DNA from: Ascaris suum
Lineage: Eukaryota; Nematoda; Chromadorea; Rhabditida; Ascarididae
Length of the DNA: 64,000 nt
Direction: 5' to 3'
Assembly: GCA_013433145.1 (NCBI GenBank)
Contig: CM024173.1
Location: 2,389,101 to 2,453,100 of the forward strand
Shown: one piece after another, positions 62,292 through 64,000 of the stretch
How positions within the stretch are numbered: the first letter of the stretch is position 1
How the letters are laid out: every line of letters begins with the position of its first letter
The notes under the pieces: generated by a model
What the model was told of the DNA's origin: nothing
Databases searched by the model: none
What the model saw: only the letters and a program-made list of their open reading frames with translations
Translations under genes and position numbers: made by a program

Positions 62292-64000
62292 AAGAAAGAA
62301 AGAAAGAAAGGGAGAAAGAGAGGGTACCTTTGCTATTAATGAGCGATGCTGTATTAATCCGTGCAGCAGTAAAAATGTTGCAATTGTATCTGCTATTGTA
62401 AACTGATGAAATAAAACTACGAACAGATACTAAATAAACTTTAAAAAGCATTGAAAACTTTATAAAGCCAATCATAGACTAACGTAAAGATGGAAACTTT
62501 TATGCAATTCAAAATCTCATAATTTGCAATTGATAAGGACTATAGGGTTCATCACTGTTTTCCGAGTAAAATGCATCACCCAAGGATAGGGACATTTTAG
62601 GGCGAATTGAAATTAATATCACAATTCTGAACAATTGAAATCTTTCTATATTACTCGTTTCTTTTCTATAGCACTATTGCTATATTCTGGACATCAATTT
62701 ATGCGCTCTTTGATTCACACAAGTGCATTGTGAAGTTTTATGCCTAACGTCGTAATAATTTGTTATGGCTCAGAGAGTGCACATCATAAATCGAAAAAAA
62801 CTCAAAGATATCTAGATAATATATTTTCATCTTCACTTAGAAATTATTTGTCTTTTGGTATAAAAGATTGGTGATCTATAATTTACATATGTAATACTAA
62901 AACTAACAAGAAACGATCGCTGTCAATCTGTCATTGAAAGTTGTTCTAGTTGTATTGTAATCAATTTGCCTCCATTCTTGTTGATTCGTTCTGTAATTGT
63001 TGACTTGGCATAAATCGTGAATTGAAGCAAACATTGCTATAAACCTCAGTTGTAGCTGTAAACCTCAGTTAAAGCAAAAATAATTGTAAACGTGTGTTGA
63101 AGCAAATATAGATCTATGATCTTTTCTAGTTAATTCAAAAACTTTATGCACTTATATTCATCTATTTTCTCCTGACGATAGTGCAATTAATTGAGTCGAT
63201 GTGCAGCAGTCATTTCTCTCAACAGCACAAGTCATATGACGAAACTACGAACACCTCCTCACTTTAAAAGTACCGCTCTATAAAATCGTTGTAACACATT
63301 TCAGCACTATGGCCAATATGCAGCACTATTCTAAATTATTGAAGTTTAGAAAAAAAATTAAAAATAGTATAAACTGAATGCAAATAGATGTAAGTTAATT
63401 TTGCGCCTTATTGCATTCTTAAATATTGCTTCTATAGCCCAGATGTGATGGCCATAGTCAGGCTAATTTATTGTTTTCGAGGAATAAAGCTTTTTATTCG
63501 AGTAGTATTGAAATAGTACTTGCAGATTAATGATACATTATCGAATATGCAATAAACCGCAATAGTATTGGAAACTAATTAAAAAATATCTTCAAGCATT
63601 TCAAGCAAAATCAATAATAGATCAGATGCTTAATGAAACCGCCGAAATATGTGATAGTTTACTTTAGAAATTAGAAGTTGTTTCACGGCGAGCAATGTAT
63701 CTCGTTTAAAAAAGTTGGATTGTTAAGTCGGACTACTCCACAAGTCGCTAACTCGATTTCTACGAGAATATGCGTAGATGTTTAGCCGAAGGATGTCATG
63801 AGAGAGTGCTTCTTACGAAACAGCGTAAACGCATAGAAAATGAAGAAATGCGCTAGCTCCTTCCAGTTGTTTTTCAAAGATGCATAAAGCGATAACTCCT
63901 TGCATTTGTTGGTAAATCACTGAAAAGGAGAAGGGAGGAGGGAAGTTGTTTTTTTTTTTTTGCTCGCTTATTTCTGCTTATGCATTATGGACGAAATCAG
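58497..64000. other. AT-rich region upstream of the GPCR gene
   Basis: The first 1-2 kb should include the GPCR promoter; no motif was assigned. There is a G run at 60807-60820, and loosely repeated units of about 25 bases (AAACCTCAGTT and related) at 63030-63110. A 28-codon frame at 63770-63856 (CLAEGCHERVLLTKQRKRIE) has coding-like composition but no partner. No gene was supported. Confidence 0.4.
62254..62310. repeat. GA and GAAA microsatellite
   Basis: About 16 GA units pass into about six GAAA units. Open frames of Arg-Glu and Ser-Leu repeats on the two strands derive from it. Confidence 0.95.

Noticed and set aside
62147..62475. Frames with Arg-Glu or Ser-Leu repeats
   Set aside because: Products of the GA/GAAA microsatellite.

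Overview
The window reads as nuclear DNA of a nematode. It is AT-rich, with split genes, introns from about 40 bases to about 11.6 kb, GT-AG junctions, and protein products that match animal families. Its make-up suggests a parasitic lineage with expanded introns, possibly Spirurina, but the species cannot be fixed from sequence alone. Exons were joined by hand by following homology and checking that codon phase carries across each intron.

Layout. 1476-5378 (+): 3' part of a uridine-cytidine kinase-like gene (UCKL1 type); the P-loop exons lie off the left edge. 8704-9118 (+): two weak candidate exons. 9312-13320 (+): UFD1, the ubiquitin-binding cofactor of p97/CDC48. 16434-18995 (-): mitochondrial ribosomal protein uS3m/MRPS24, convergent with UFD1. 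19931-23529: a Merlin (IS1016-like) DNA transposon with long inverted ends and a transposase broken by two frameshifts. 24499-26528 (-): a multi-exon gene of unknown family. 29483-33907 (-): a complete ELO-type fatty acid elongase in five exons. 41537-58496 (-): a rhodopsin-family peptide GPCR in six exons, with an 11.6-kb first intron that holds a decayed mariner-like remnant. The remainder is AT-rich spacer with four long (AT)n arrays, several microsatellites and about 23 runs of nine or more G or C.

The genes do not form one pathway: they are housekeeping genes (pyrimidine salvage, protein degradation, mitochondrial translation, lipid elongation), one neuronal-type receptor and transposon debris. 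No bacterial operon, CRISPR array, rRNA or convincing tRNA was seen. The points most worth a second look are the unidentified gene at 24.5-26.5 kb, the Merlin copy, the unusual GPCR, the homopolymer G/C load and the loose 3' splice sites.
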